DNA of 48,390 nucleotides. It comes from Spirochaetaceae bacterium. Lineage in GTDB: Bacteria; Spirochaetota; Spirochaetia; SZUA-6; Fen-1364. Positions within the stretch are counted from its first letter, which is position 1. Every line of letters starts with the position of its first letter. Shown piece by piece: positions 8,291-17,126 of the stretch. The notes below the pieces were generated by a model. The model ran no database searches and was not told where the DNA came from. It worked only from the letters and a program-made list of their open reading frames with translations. Location of the stretch: NCBI GenBank assembly GCA_003141795.1, contig PLNO01000351.1, positions 28,920 through 77,309 of the forward strand. The letters run 5' to 3'. The position numbers and the translations under genes were made by a program.

Positions 8291-9379
8291 ATGCGTTATT
8301 TGAAGGAAGGCGACATCGACCGGATCGCCGTCGGCGCGGCGATCCTCGGGTCCGGCGGCGGCGGCGATCCCTACGTCGGGAAGCTGATGGCGAAGCAGGC
8401 GATCAAGGCGCACGGACCGGTGCGCCTCATCGACGTCGAGGAGGTCCCCGATACGGAGCTCGTCATCCCTTCCGCGATGATGGGTGCGCCCGCCGTCATG
8501 CTGGAGAAGCTCCCCAATGGAGGAGAGCCGGCGATGGCCTTCCGCGCCCTGGAGAACTACCTCGGCAGGAAAGCCTTCGCGGTGATTTCGATCGAAGCGG
8601 GCGGGCTGAACTCCTGCATCCCGATCTATACGGCCGCATGCCTCGGCCTGCCCCTCATCGACGCCGACGGGATGGGCCGCGCGTTCCCGGAGCTGCCGAT
8701 GGTCAGCTTCAGCGTGGGCGGCGTGCCGGCATCACCGATGGTCGTCTGCGACGAAAAAGGCAACAAGATGGTGCTGGAAACCATCGACAATCAGTGGAGC
8801 GAGATCCTCTCCCGCACGGCCACCGTGGCCATGGGGCTCTCCTCGATGCTGGGGATCTACAGCATGGACGGCGCCACGGTGAAGCGGCTGGCAATCCGCG
8901 GCACGATGTCGCTCGCCGGCGCGATCGGTCAGGCGATCCTCGAGGCCGCGCAATCAAAAACGAGCGCCGTCGAATCGATCCTCGCCCTGACGAAGGGGTA
9001 CAGGCTGTTCGATGGAAAGATCGTCGACATCACGCGCGACCTCGCGAGCGGTTTCATCCGCGGCACCGTCAGCCTCGACGGCATCGAATCCTTCAAGGGT
9101 CATCACTTCACGCTGGAGTTCCAGAACGAGAACCTCCTGGGCAGGTGCGACGGCACGGCTGTGGCCATGACGCCCGACCTCATCACGGTCCTCGACCGTG
9201 AGAAAGGGCTTCCCATCACGACGGAGAACCTCAAATACGGCCAGAGGACGGTCGTCATCGGAATGCCGTGCCACCCGTTCTGGCGCACGGAGGCGGGTTT
9301 GAAGCAGGTGGGGCCGCGCTACTTCAAGTACGAGCTCGACTACAAGCCCATCGAGACCCTGGCGGGAGGACGCGGATGA
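8291..9379 (+). CDS. DUF917 family protein (S-methyl-thiohydantoin desulfurase-like)
   Basis: 362 aa. The N-terminal GAAILGSGGGGDPYVG glycine-rich motif and the ISIEAGGLNS, DADGMGRAFPELPM and RGTMSLAGAIGQAI segments identify the DUF917 family. These proteins are usually encoded beside hydantoinase/oxoprolinase subunits and purine or hydantoin permeases. The family has been annotated as S-methyl-thiohydantoin desulfurase domains, but most members have no known reaction. The start has GAGGAG about 6 bases upstream. The stop overlaps the next start by 4 bases (ATGA), so translation is coupled to the hydantoinase-like subunit and the two may form a complex. Confidence 0.85.
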   Translation: MRYLKEGDIDRIAVGAAILGSGGGGDPYVGKLMAKQAIKAHGPVRLIDVEEVPDTELVIPSAMMGAPAVMLEKLPNGGEPAMAFRALENYLGRKAFAVISIEAGGLNSCIPIYTAACLGLPLIDADGMGRAFPELPMVSFSVGGVPASPMVVCDEKGNKMVLETIDNQWSEILSRTATVAMGLSSMLGIYSMDGATVKRLAIRGTMSLAGAIGQAILEAAQSKTSAVESILALTKGYRLFDGKIVDITRDLASGFIRGTVSLDGIESFKGHHFTLEFQNENLLGRCDGTAVAMTPDLITVLDREKGLPITTENLKYGQRTVVIGMPCHPFWRTEAGLKQVGPRYFKYELDYKPIETLAGGRG

Positions 9380-10938
9380 AGTACAGGCTTGGAATCGACG
9401 TCGGCGGCACGAACACCGATGCGGTGATACTCGATGAAAAGAACGCCGTCGTCGCGAAGGGCAAGGCGTCGACGACACCCGACGTTTCCTCGGGAATCGA
9501 CGCCGTGGTGGGCAGCGTGCTCGGTCGGGCGAAGCTGCCCCCGGGCAGCATCACCAACGCGATGCTCGGAACGACGCACGCCACGAATGCCATCGTCGAA
9601 CGCAAGGGCCTGTCGAAGGTCGGCTGCATCCGCCTTGCCGCGCCCTCGGGGTTCGCCATTCCGCCCTTCATCGAATGGCCGCGGGACCTGCTCGAAGCAC
9701 TGGGCTGCCCGTTCGTCATCGTCAAGGGCGGGTACGAGTTCAACGGCGCGCCGCTCTCCCATCCGGACAAGGACGAGATCCGCAGGGCATTGGAGACAAT
9801 CTCCCGGGCCGGCGCAAGCGCTTTGGCCGTCTCCTGCGTGTTCTCCCCCATCAACGACGAGCAGGAGCTGCTCGTGGAAGCACTCGCGCACGAGGTCCTG
9901 GGTCCGGCCTTCCCCGTGACCCTGTCGCGGGAGATCGGGAGCATCGGGATCATCGAGCGGGAAAACGCGGCAGTCCTCAATGCGGCCATCCGGGGGCTCG
10001 CGGAGAAGGCCTACGGCGCCTTCCAGAACGTCCTTGAGAAGCACGGTGTGGCCGCGGAGCTGTTCATTACGCAGAACGACGGCACCCTGATGTCGATCGA
10101 CTACGCCAAGCGCTACCCCGTGCTCACGATCGCATCGGGCCCGACGAACTCGTTGCGCGGCGCCGCGTTCCTCTCGGGTCTGAAGAACGCGATCGTCGTC
10201 GACGTGGGGGGCACGACGACGGACGTCGGGGTGCTCTCCAACGGGTTCCCCCGGGAGTCGAGCTCGGCGGTGGAGATGGGCGGGGTGCGGACGAACTTCC
10301 GCATGCCGGATCTCATCTCGATCGGGCTCGGCGGAGGATCCCTCGTGGATCTCGCTGTCGCACCCCCCGTCGTCGGTCCGCGCTCCGTGGGCTACCGCAT
10401 CACCTCCGAAGCGCTCGTGTTCGGCGGCAACGTGCTCACGGCGACGGATATCGCCGTGGCGGCTGGCATGGCGTCCCTCGGCGATCCCGCTCGCGTGGCG
10501 AACATCGATCCCGCATGGGCCAAAGCCGCGCTCGCCGTCATGAAGGCGATGGTGGAGGAGCAGATCGACAAGATGAAGACCTCCGCCGAGGGATTGCCGG
10601 TGATCCTCGTGGGCGGCGGCAGCATCCTCATTCCCGATTCCCTGCAGGGGGCGAGCTCCGTCGTGCGGCCGCAGCATTTCGAGGTGGCCAACGCCATCGG
10701 CGCGGCCATCGCGCAGGTGTCCGGTGCCGTCGACGGGGTGTTCGACACGGCGGGGAAGGGACGTGAGAAAATCCTTGCGGAGGTGAAGGCGACCGCGATC
10801 GCCGAAGCGGTGAAGGCGGGCGCCGACGAGTCCACCACGACGGTAGTGGAGGTGGAGGAGCTGCCACTGGCATACCTCCCCGCGAATACCGTGCGCTTCA
10901 AGGTCAAGGCCGTGGGCGAGCTGAAGCGGTCCCGATGA
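9376..10938 (+). CDS. Hydantoinase/oxoprolinase A-like protein (HyuA family)
   Basis: 520 aa from the ATG at 9376 (GGGAGGA site upstream, ATGA overlap with the previous gene). The N-terminal IDVGGTNTDAVIL is the phosphate-binding loop of the actin-like ATPase fold used by ATP-dependent hydantoinases and 5-oxoprolinases. TTHATNAIVERKGL and VVDVGGTTTDVGVLSNG are further family motifs. The length suits the stand-alone HyuA-like form rather than the 650-700 aa type, and no HyuB gene follows. The DUF917 protein upstream may take the partner role. Likely reaction: ATP-driven opening of a hydantoin- or lactam-like ring (inference). Confidence 0.87.
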   Translation: MKYRLGIDVGGTNTDAVILDEKNAVVAKGKASTTPDVSSGIDAVVGSVLGRAKLPPGSITNAMLGTTHATNAIVERKGLSKVGCIRLAAPSGFAIPPFIEWPRDLLEALGCPFVIVKGGYEFNGAPLSHPDKDEIRRALETISRAGASALAVSCVFSPINDEQELLVEALAHEVLGPAFPVTLSREIGSIGIIERENAAVLNAAIRGLAEKAYGAFQNVLEKHGVAAELFITQNDGTLMSIDYAKRYPVLTIASGPTNSLRGAAFLSGLKNAIVVDVGGTTTDVGVLSNGFPRESSSAVEMGGVRTNFRMPDLISIGLGGGSLVDLAVAPPVVGPRSVGYRITSEALVFGGNVLTATDIAVAAGMASLGDPARVANIDPAWAKAALAVMKAMVEEQIDKMKTSAEGLPVILVGGGSILIPDSLQGASSVVRPQHFEVANAIGAAIAQVSGAVDGVFDTAGKGREKILAEVKATAIAEAVKAGADESTTTVVEVEELPLAYLPANTVRFKVKAVGELKRSR

Positions 10939-10992
10939 GAACCCATCGCGCGCGATCGGGCGGCGTGGAAATACGAGCGGAGAGGAGATTCT

Positions 10993-12336
10993 ATGGCGGA
11001 TAGGAAAGTAAAGGCGGTCGAGAAGTCTTCCCTCACTGAAGACTTCGGAGCGAAGCCGGTGCCCGTGGGCCAGGGCAAGGGCTGGTTCGGCATCGGTATG
11101 GTCTACTGGGGGAGCGCCATGTGCCTTCCCTCGTTCTTCATAGCCGGCCTCGTCGCGGGACCGAAGACGCTGGGCTCGTCGGTCGTCATCTACGTCGTGG
11201 CGTCTCTCGTCCTGGGAGCCATCTCCATCCTCACGGGAATGCTCGGCGCAAAAACACGGCTGTCGTCGGGTCTCACGGCGCGATTCACCTTCGGCACGAT
11301 CGGGGCCTACGTTCTGCAGATACTCCTCTTCCTGGCCCTCTGGGGCTGGTTCGGGGTGCAGCTCGGCTTCATGGTGAGCGGGTTCGGCGACGGCGGGCTC
11401 ATGCTCGTCCTCGGCAAGGGACTTCCCGCCTGGCTCTGGACCGTGATCGGCGGCGCCCTCATCACCGTGACGGCCATGGTCGGCTACAAGGCCATCGAGA
11501 AGCTGAGCGTCTTCGCGATGCCGCTCATCGTCATCATCCTCATCGTGACGATCATTCGCGAGTACTCAGGCGGGCAGAGCTTTGCCCAGGCGGCGGCCAC
11601 AACCGGGCCCAACGCGATGCCCTTCGGAGTGGCTGTTTCGGTCCTCATCGGATCGTACATCATAGGCGCGGCGGTGACCCCCGACGTGACGCGCTACGCG
11701 AAGTCCCGGGGCGCGGCGGGATGGGGCATGCTCTTCGGCATGACGGGCGGGTTCATCGTCGTGCTCACCCTCGGTGCCATCATGATCAAGGGAGCGGGCG
11801 GGGAGTTCGACTTCTCAAAGATCATGTTGAAGGGCGGCTCGGTGATCTGGGCCATCCTGGCGGTGATTACCATCGTCCTGGCATCCTGGACGACGAACGA
11901 CGTGAACCTGTATTCGGGCTCCCTGTCGCTGAATGCGATGTTCCCCAAGCTCAACAAGCTGGTGATCACCGCCATCTCGGGAGTCGTCGGGACGGTGCTC
12001 GCGATCATCGGGATCAACACCGCCGCGGGCTTCCAGACCTTCCTCGGGATCGTTGCCATTCTCATCCCGCCGGCCGTGGCGGTCATGATCGCGGACTACT
12101 ACCTCTTCAAGGGGGAGCGCAACCAGGGATTCGACGGCGACAAGGTCTCCGCCGTCCCGAAGTTCAGGGTCATTCCGTTCGTGTCATGGATGGTGGGCGC
12201 GGGCTTCGGGTTCCTCGTGCAGTACGCCCACGTGAAGTTCACGACCATCATGGCGATCGACACCTTCGTGGTGAGCGCCGTGTTATACGTCGTGATCATG
12301 CTGATCGCGAAGAACAGAATCAAGGTGAGCGCATAG
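10993..12336 (+). CDS. NCS1 nucleobase:cation symporter (cytosine permease/CodB-like)
   Basis: 447 aa with about twelve hydrophobic helices. The GMVYWGSAMCLPSFFIAGLVAG segment, VTPDVTRYAKSRGAAGW and LASWTTNDVNLYSGSL match the NCS1 family, which imports purines, pyrimidines, allantoin or hydantoins with Na+ or H+. VTPDVTRYAK and the TNDVNLYS loop are typical of CodB/YxlA-type members. It is fourth in the lrp-DUF917-hyuA-like operon with a 54-base gap, so the substrate is probably the compound those enzymes open. GGAGAGGAG lies upstream of the ATG. The C-terminal SLNAMFPKL region and Lys-rich tail are ordinary. Confidence 0.88.
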   Translation: MADRKVKAVEKSSLTEDFGAKPVPVGQGKGWFGIGMVYWGSAMCLPSFFIAGLVAGPKTLGSSVVIYVVASLVLGAISILTGMLGAKTRLSSGLTARFTFGTIGAYVLQILLFLALWGWFGVQLGFMVSGFGDGGLMLVLGKGLPAWLWTVIGGALITVTAMVGYKAIEKLSVFAMPLIVIILIVTIIREYSGGQSFAQAAATTGPNAMPFGVAVSVLIGSYIIGAAVTPDVTRYAKSRGAAGWGMLFGMTGGFIVVLTLGAIMIKGAGGEFDFSKIMLKGGSVIWAILAVITIVLASWTTNDVNLYSGSLSLNAMFPKLNKLVITAISGVVGTVLAIIGINTAAGFQTFLGIVAILIPPAVAVMIADYYLFKGERNQGFDGDKVSAVPKFRVIPFVSWMVGAGFGFLVQYAHVKFTTIMAIDTFVVSAVLYVVIMLIAKNRIKVSA

Positions 12337-12353
12337 GCGAACGAAAAAAAGAA

Positions 12354-12388
12354 AGGCCGCCCGCAGCGGAGAATCGCGCGGGCGGCCT
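12354..12388 (-). terminator. Intrinsic terminator of the creatininase transcription unit
   Basis: An 11-bp perfect GC stem (12354-12364/12378-12388) with a 13-base loop. Read on the minus strand it is followed by TTTCTTTTTTTC, a good U-tract, so it ends the leftward transcript. It has no T-tract on the plus side but may also slow the converging NCS1 transcript. Confidence 0.75.
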
Positions 12389-12418
12389 CGTCGTGATACC
12401 CTGCTCGTAACCGGCGCG

Positions 12419-13192
12419 TCAGCGGCCGGAAACGACCTCGGGGGACCTCCAGTCCCATCCATTCGCGTCCAGCTCCTTCAGCACTTTCACCATCGCATCG
12501 ACGAGCGCCTGGCGCATCTTTTTGCCCTTCTCGGGTGTCCCCTTCGTGGGGTCGCCCGTGGCGCCGGTGTTGGTGAGCTCGTCGAACCCCCACTTCACGT
12601 CGAGGAACTTCGGGAGCCGGGGCACGACCCCGGCGGCTTTCGACATGTTGCAGAGCTCCGGGAAGAGCTCGAGGCAGATGGAGGTCTCCCCCTCTCCCGC
12701 GTGGCCGAGGCCGTTCCAGACGGCGAAGAAGTCGGGCGGAAGGAGCTCTCCGATCATCATCCACCACGCATCCAGCGACACGATCTTCATGTCCGGGTGG
12801 GCGACCTTCACCGTGCGGCCGGCGACCTCGATCGGTGAAATGTTGCCGTCGTGGCCGTTCATGATGAAGACCTTCCGTATCCCCTCGCGATGGACCGATT
12901 CGAGGATGTCGCGGAGGAACGCGATCTCCGCGTCGAACGTGACGGAGACGGCGAACGGGAACATCTTGTAGTGCTCGCTCACCCCGTAGTTCAACGGAGG
13001 AAGCACCGCGGTGCGCGGCAGCTGCGCCGCGATGTCAAGCGCGATGAGGTGCGCGGTCATGGCGTCGGTGCCGAAGGGAAGGTGCCCGCCGTGGCTCTCC
13101 AGCGATCCCAGAGGCAGGATGACCTTGTCGAAGGGCGCCGTCTTGAAATCGGTGCTCGTGAGGTGCTGGACCTCGAGTGGATTCTTCTTCAT
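12419..13192 (-). CDS. Creatininase-family amidohydrolase
   Basis: 257 aa. Creatininase-family enzymes are metal-dependent cyclic amide hydrolases (creatinine to creatine), with paralogues acting on other amides. Metal-site motifs are intact: GSLESHGGHLPFGTDAM (Glu, His, Asp), NGHDGN (His) and GHAGEGETS (Glu). The C-terminal half is standard. It is convergent with the NCS1 gene and follows the Liv transporter operon after an intrinsic terminator and an 83-base gap, so it may get read-through or its own start. A creatinase-like M24 protein at 44257 and the hydantoinase-like gene at 9376 make a creatinine or methylhydantoin route conceivable, but the substrate is not proven. Confidence 0.85.
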   Translation of the reverse strand: MKKNPLEVQHLTSTDFKTAPFDKVILPLGSLESHGGHLPFGTDAMTAHLIALDIAAQLPRTAVLPPLNYGVSEHYKMFPFAVSVTFDAEIAFLRDILESVHREGIRKVFIMNGHDGNISPIEVAGRTVKVAHPDMKIVSLDAWWMMIGELLPPDFFAVWNGLGHAGEGETSICLELFPELCNMSKAAGVVPRLPKFLDVKWGFDELTNTGATGDPTKGTPEKGKKMRQALVDAMVKVLKELDANGWDWRSPEVVSGR

Positions 13193-13228
13193 TCGCTCAA
13201 TCCCCCTTGCTCTGAACGGTCAGGAAAA

Positions 13229-13252
13229 GCGGGCCGCCCGAAGGCGGCCCGC
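13229..13252 (-). terminator. UUCG-capped hairpin terminator after the Liv binding-protein gene
   Basis: A 10-bp perfect stem (13229-13238/13243-13252) whose minus-strand RNA loop is C(UUCG)G, an extra-stable tetraloop, followed by TTTTCCTG. It separates the Liv operon from the creatininase gene. Confidence 0.7.
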
Positions 13253-13275
13253 AAATGGTCAACCGAAACGAGGTC

Positions 13276-14451
13276 CTATGGCGCGGGAACCTTCTGAGGA
13301 ACGACTTCCTGCGCGAGGGTGAACTTGCCGTCCTTCACGAGGATGACGGTGACGCCCTTCTGCGGGATCCTGCTGCCGGGCTGGAAGGTGATGGCACCCG
13401 TGACGCCGGGGAGGTCCTTGGTGGACTGCAGGGCGTCCTTGATGGCCTTGGGATCCGCCTTACCGGCCCGCTTGATGGAGTCGGCGATCAGCTTCACCGT
13501 GTCGTAGCCGAGTCCGGCGAACGCGTTCTCGGGCGGCGCCTTGAACTCCGCCTGGTAGTCGGCGATGAACTTCTTCACCGCGTCGGTGCCGAGTGTGGCG
13601 TCCATCAGCGAATGCGTGGTGAAGTACACGTTCTCCGCGCCCGCCCCGGCGATCTGCACGAGGAGCGGCGTGTCGTAGCCGTCGCCGCCCATGATGGGCT
13701 TCTTGATGCCGGCGTCGCGGAACTGCTTGACGATGGTGCCCACGTCATCCGGTCCCGACGCGATGTAGAGGAGGTCCGGCTGGACCTTCTGGCCCTTGAG
13801 CTTCGTGATCTGCGCGGAGAAGTCCTTGTCGCCGGTCTGGTAGTTGTCCTCCAGCACGACCTTTCCGCCCTGCTCGACGAAGCGCTCCTTGAAGTACTTG
13901 CCCAGGAGCAGCGTGTACTCCATGCCTTTGTCGATCAGGAGGTACACGCTCTTCGCCTTGAGCCCGCTCACCGCGTACTCCGCGCCGGCCGCGGCCTGCA
14001 CGTTGTCGCCGAAGCATGCGAGGTAGAGGAAGTCGGGAACCTGGTCGGGAAGCTTGGGTGAGGTGGCCCCCGAGGTGACGAACACGATGCCGGCCTTCGC
14101 CGCCGTGGGCGCCGCGGCCATCACCATGTCGCTGTCGCTGAACCCGAACATGGCCACCACCTTGTCGGTCTGCGCGAGCTGCGTGGCGGAGTTGCCGATC
14201 GTGGCGGCGTCGGTCTTGCCGTCGTAGGCCACGAGCTCGATCTTCTTGCCCAGAACGCCGCCCGCGGCGTTCAGCTCCTTGACGGCGAGCTTGGCGCCGT
14301 TGGCCGACGGCGTGTCGAGAGATGCCTGCGCGCCGGTCATGTTGTAGATCATGCCGATCTTGATCGTGTTGCCGCCGCCCTTGCCCGAGCAGCCCGCCAC
14401 GAGAAGCGCGGCAGCCGCCATCAGGACGAGCGCCGCATACCTTGTTCTCAT
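13276..14451 (-). CDS. Branched-chain-type ABC transporter substrate-binding lipoprotein
   Basis: 391 aa from the ATG at 14451 (AAGGAGG 8 bases upstream). A lipoprotein signal peptide ends in LLVAGC, so the mature protein should be anchored through Cys. The body is a type I periplasmic binding fold of the Leu/Ile/Val or urea/amide type (IKIGMIYNMTGAQASLD, ELNAAGGVLGKKIELVAYDGKTD, GLGYDTVKLIADSIKRAG). The ligand may be an amino acid, urea or another amide. It is the last gene of livG-livF-livH-livM-binding protein and is closed by the UUCG hairpin. Confidence 0.9.
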   Translation of the reverse strand: MRTRYAALVLMAAAALLVAGCSGKGGGNTIKIGMIYNMTGAQASLDTPSANGAKLAVKELNAAGGVLGKKIELVAYDGKTDAATIGNSATQLAQTDKVVAMFGFSDSDMVMAAAPTAAKAGIVFVTSGATSPKLPDQVPDFLYLACFGDNVQAAAGAEYAVSGLKAKSVYLLIDKGMEYTLLLGKYFKERFVEQGGKVVLEDNYQTGDKDFSAQITKLKGQKVQPDLLYIASGPDDVGTIVKQFRDAGIKKPIMGGDGYDTPLLVQIAGAGAENVYFTTHSLMDATLGTDAVKKFIADYQAEFKAPPENAFAGLGYDTVKLIADSIKRAGKADPKAIKDALQSTKDLPGVTGAITFQPGSRIPQKGVTVILVKDGKFTLAQEVVPQKVPAP

Positions 14452-14470
14452 ACGATGTGCCTCCTTCGTT

Positions 14471-15514
14471 CTATGTCTTCCCGCTCCTGGGCGGGAACAA
14501 TCGCTTAGCAATTCTCCTGAGATCGAGCTCCCGGCCTCCCATGATGCCGGAGGGTCGGAACACGATGATCAGGATGAAGAGGACCGCCATCACGACCTGG
14601 CTCGCCCCGTAGATCGGCGGAATGACGAAGGAGCCTATGGTGGCTCCCCGCTCCGCGTTGCGCAGCAGCTCCGAGACGATGGTGACGAGGAAGACCCCGA
14701 TCACCGAGCCGCTCACCGACCCCATGCCGCCGATGACGAGCATGGTGATGACGCTGAAGGCCTGCGTAAAATAGAAGGATTTCGGGGAGAAGGAGGTGAT
14801 GAAGTGGGCCCAGAGGGACCCGGCAACCCCCGTGAGGAACGCGCTGATGCAGAAGGCCATGAGGCGGGAACGCATCACGCTGATCCCCAGCGCCTGCGCC
14901 GCGGCTGGGTCGTCGCGCGCGGCCATCATGTCGCGCCCCGCGGGTGACCTGCCGATGCGCCATACGAGCAGCACCGCGAGCACGGCCCAGATCCAGACGT
15001 TCCACATCGTCGAGTACCCGGGGACCCCGGCAAAGGTCCGCGCGCCGCGCGTCACCTGGTCCCAGTTCACGAGCACCACGTAGACGATGACCATGAAGCC
15101 GAGGGTGGCCACGGAGACGTAGGAGCCCTTGAGCCTCATGAGGGACAGCCCGACGAGGTACGCGACGAGGGTGGCCAGGAGGCCCGCGATGATGGTTGCC
15201 GGCAGGAAGGGCAGCGCGACGTGCGCCAGCCATCCCGGCAGGCTGGGGAGGTTGACCGCCTTCAAGCTCAGGGGCAGGGTGAGCACGGAGGCGGTGTACG
15301 CCCCGATCGCCATGAAGCCGATATGGCCCAGGGAGAAGACGCCGGTGAACCCGTTGGAGAGGTTGAGGGCCACCACGAGGATCACGTTGATGCCGATCCC
15401 GATAAGGATGCGCTTCATGTAATCCCCGGCGAAGAGGTCGGTGCCGCCCAGCAGCAACGCGAGGAGGGCCATGAGCAGGGCGGCCGGCGCGAGCCTTCGG
15501 AGGAGAGCGTTCAT
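14471..15514 (-). CDS. livM: Branched-chain-type ABC permease LivM
   Basis: 347 aa from the ATG at 15514, which overlaps the LivH stop by one base (TGATG). Many hydrophobic helices are visible. The hallmark NLSNGFTGVFSLGHIGFMAIGAYTA region and the ARDDPAAAQALGISV loop (the EAA-like contact with the ATPase) are present. The C-terminus ends in the FRPSGIMG segment typical of LivM/LivH. It forms the inner-membrane channel with LivH. The binding-protein start lies 19 bases after the stop. Confidence 0.93.
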   Translation of the reverse strand: MNALLRRLAPAALLMALLALLLGGTDLFAGDYMKRILIGIGINVILVVALNLSNGFTGVFSLGHIGFMAIGAYTASVLTLPLSLKAVNLPSLPGWLAHVALPFLPATIIAGLLATLVAYLVGLSLMRLKGSYVSVATLGFMVIVYVVLVNWDQVTRGARTFAGVPGYSTMWNVWIWAVLAVLLVWRIGRSPAGRDMMAARDDPAAAQALGISVMRSRLMAFCISAFLTGVAGSLWAHFITSFSPKSFYFTQAFSVITMLVIGGMGSVSGSVIGVFLVTIVSELLRNAERGATIGSFVIPPIYGASQVVMAVLFILIIVFRPSGIMGGRELDLRRIAKRLFPPRSGKT

Positions 15515-16410
15515 CACAGCTTCTCCTTTTCCGAGCTCCCCAGGATCCCGTTGGGCCGGAACAGGAGCAGGATGATGAGGATGGCGAAGACGAAAGCATC
15601 CCGGTAGGGGGTGAGGGCGGCCGGCAGGAGACCCTGGAGGAGGATCTCGAGGGCACCCAGCACGTAGCCGCCGATGACGGCGCCGCTCAAGCTCCCAAGA
15701 CCGCCGATGACCGACGCCACGAAGGCCTTGAGCACGGGGTTGAACCCCATCAGGGGATCCACCTTGCCGACCCGCGCGCTCCACAGGAGGCCGACGACCC
15801 CCGCCATCAGGGAGCCGATGGCGAAAGCCGTGGCGATGACCTTGTTCACGTCGATGCCCATGAGGCGCGCGGCGAGCAGGTCCTGTGACGCGGCGCGCAT
15901 GGAGATGCCGATGTTCGTCCGCTTCACGAACAGCGTGAGGCTGGCCAGAAGCACGGCGGCGACGGCGATGGCGATCACGTCCAGACCGGCGATGCGAAGC
16001 TGCCCGAGCTCGATGACGCCGCGCAGGATTGCAGGCGCGGGGAACGGCCGTGAGGTGGGCCGGAAGAGGATGATCGCGAGGTTCTCCAACAGGATCGTCA
16101 CGGAGAAGGAGGTCAGGAGCATCGAGACCTCGTGAGCTCCCCTGATGGGCCTGTAGGCCAGACGCTCCATAAGAAGCCCGGCGAGCGTGCTCGCCGCAAT
16201 CCCCGCGATGGCTGCCACCCAGAAGGGGAGCCCGATCGTGGTGAGGAGCAGGGCGACGTAGCTGCCCACCATGATGAGGTCGCCGTGAGCGAAGTTGATC
16301 AGCCGGAGGATCCCGAACACCATGGCAAGGCCGATGGCCATGAGGGCGTACAGGCTGCCGACGCTGACGGCATTGATGAGCTGTTGCAGGAGGAGCTCCA
16401 GAGGCGTCAT
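15514..16410 (-). CDS. livH: Branched-chain-type ABC permease LivH
   Basis: 298 aa, normal LivH length. Seen: LQQLINAVSVGSLYALMAIG at the N-terminus, FGILRLINFAHGDLIMVGSYVA, the ATPase-contact loop RAASQDLLAARLMGIDV and the C-terminal LLFRPNGILGSS. These are LivH family hallmarks. The start overlaps the LivF stop by 4 bases (ATGA), so translation is coupled. Confidence 0.94.
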   Translation of the reverse strand: MTPLELLLQQLINAVSVGSLYALMAIGLAMVFGILRLINFAHGDLIMVGSYVALLLTTIGLPFWVAAIAGIAASTLAGLLMERLAYRPIRGAHEVSMLLTSFSVTILLENLAIILFRPTSRPFPAPAILRGVIELGQLRIAGLDVIAIAVAAVLLASLTLFVKRTNIGISMRAASQDLLAARLMGIDVNKVIATAFAIGSLMAGVVGLLWSARVGKVDPLMGFNPVLKAFVASVIGGLGSLSGAVIGGYVLGALEILLQGLLPAALTPYRDAFVFAILIILLLFRPNGILGSSEKEKL

Positions 16411-17126
16411 GGCTTTCCCGTCCCCGGCGCCGAGCTGAGATAGGCGCGCTCGATGTCAGTGTTGTTCCGCAGCTCGGCGCCCGTCCCGCTCATCACCACC
16501 GTGCCGCTCGCCATGACGTAGCCGCGATCCGCGACGGCGAGCGCCTGACGCACGTTCTGCTCGACGAGGAGGATCGTGACCCCCTTGCGATGGAGCTCTC
16601 TGATGACGCGGAAGATGGATTGCACGACGATCGGGGCGAGGCCCAGGGAAGGCTCGTCCAGCATGAGAAGCTGCGGCTTGGCCATCAGCGCCCGTCCGAT
16701 GGCGAGCATCTGCTGTTCTCCGCCGCTGAGTGTGGCCGCCGTCTGGCGCATCCTGTCCTTCAGGACCGGGAACAGGGAGAACACGTAGTCCAGGTCGTCA
16801 CGCACCGCGTCCTTGCGCCGCACGGCGCCCATCCTCAGGTTCTCCTGCACGGTGAGGCTGCCGAACACCCTGCGGCCCTCGGGGCAGTGGATGACGCCCA
16901 TGCCGACGATCTGGCGTGAGGAGGCCGTTGAAAGATCGACTCCGTCGTAGGAGAGCGAGCCGCCGCTGGGCCGCACGATCCCCGAGATCGCCATGAGAGT
17001 GGAGGACTTTCCGGCGCCGTTCGCACCCAGGAGCGTGACCAGCTCCCCGTCGCGCACCTCGATGCTCACCCCTTTCAGGGCGTGTACGTGTCCGTAATGG
17101 ATGTCCAGCTTAGCGAGGGTCAGCAT
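16407..17126 (-). CDS. livF: Branched-chain-type ABC ATPase LivF
   Basis: 239 aa. Walker A is GANGAGKSS, the signature is LSGGEQQM, Walker B is LLMLDEPSLGL, and the switch His region is ILLVEQNV. HCPEGRRVFGSLTVQENL is the LivF-type Q-loop neighbourhood. It powers the LivHM channel as a dimer with LivG. The gene begins inside the end of livG (17-base overlap). Confidence 0.95.
   Translation of the reverse strand: MLTLAKLDIHYGHVHALKGVSIEVRDGELVTLLGANGAGKSSTLMAISGIVRPSGGSLSYDGVDLSTASSRQIVGMGVIHCPEGRRVFGSLTVQENLRMGAVRRKDAVRDDLDYVFSLFPVLKDRMRQTAATLSGGEQQMLAIGRALMAKPQLLMLDEPSLGLAPIVVQSIFRVIRELHRKGVTILLVEQNVRQALAVADRGYVMASGTVVMSGTGAELRNNTDIERAYLSSAPGTGKP

Noticed and set aside
8278..9201. Plus-strand frame overlapping the DUF917 gene in another phase
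   Set aside because: Arg/His-rich translation typical of a +1 shadow. The DUF917 frame has family motifs and a ribosome-binding site.
13229..13252. Considered as a CRISPR-like or repeat element together with 12354-12388 because both are GC-rich palindromes
   Set aside because: The two share only generic GC-rich stem sequence, and each has a T-tract on the minus strand at the end of a gene, which fits intrinsic terminators.
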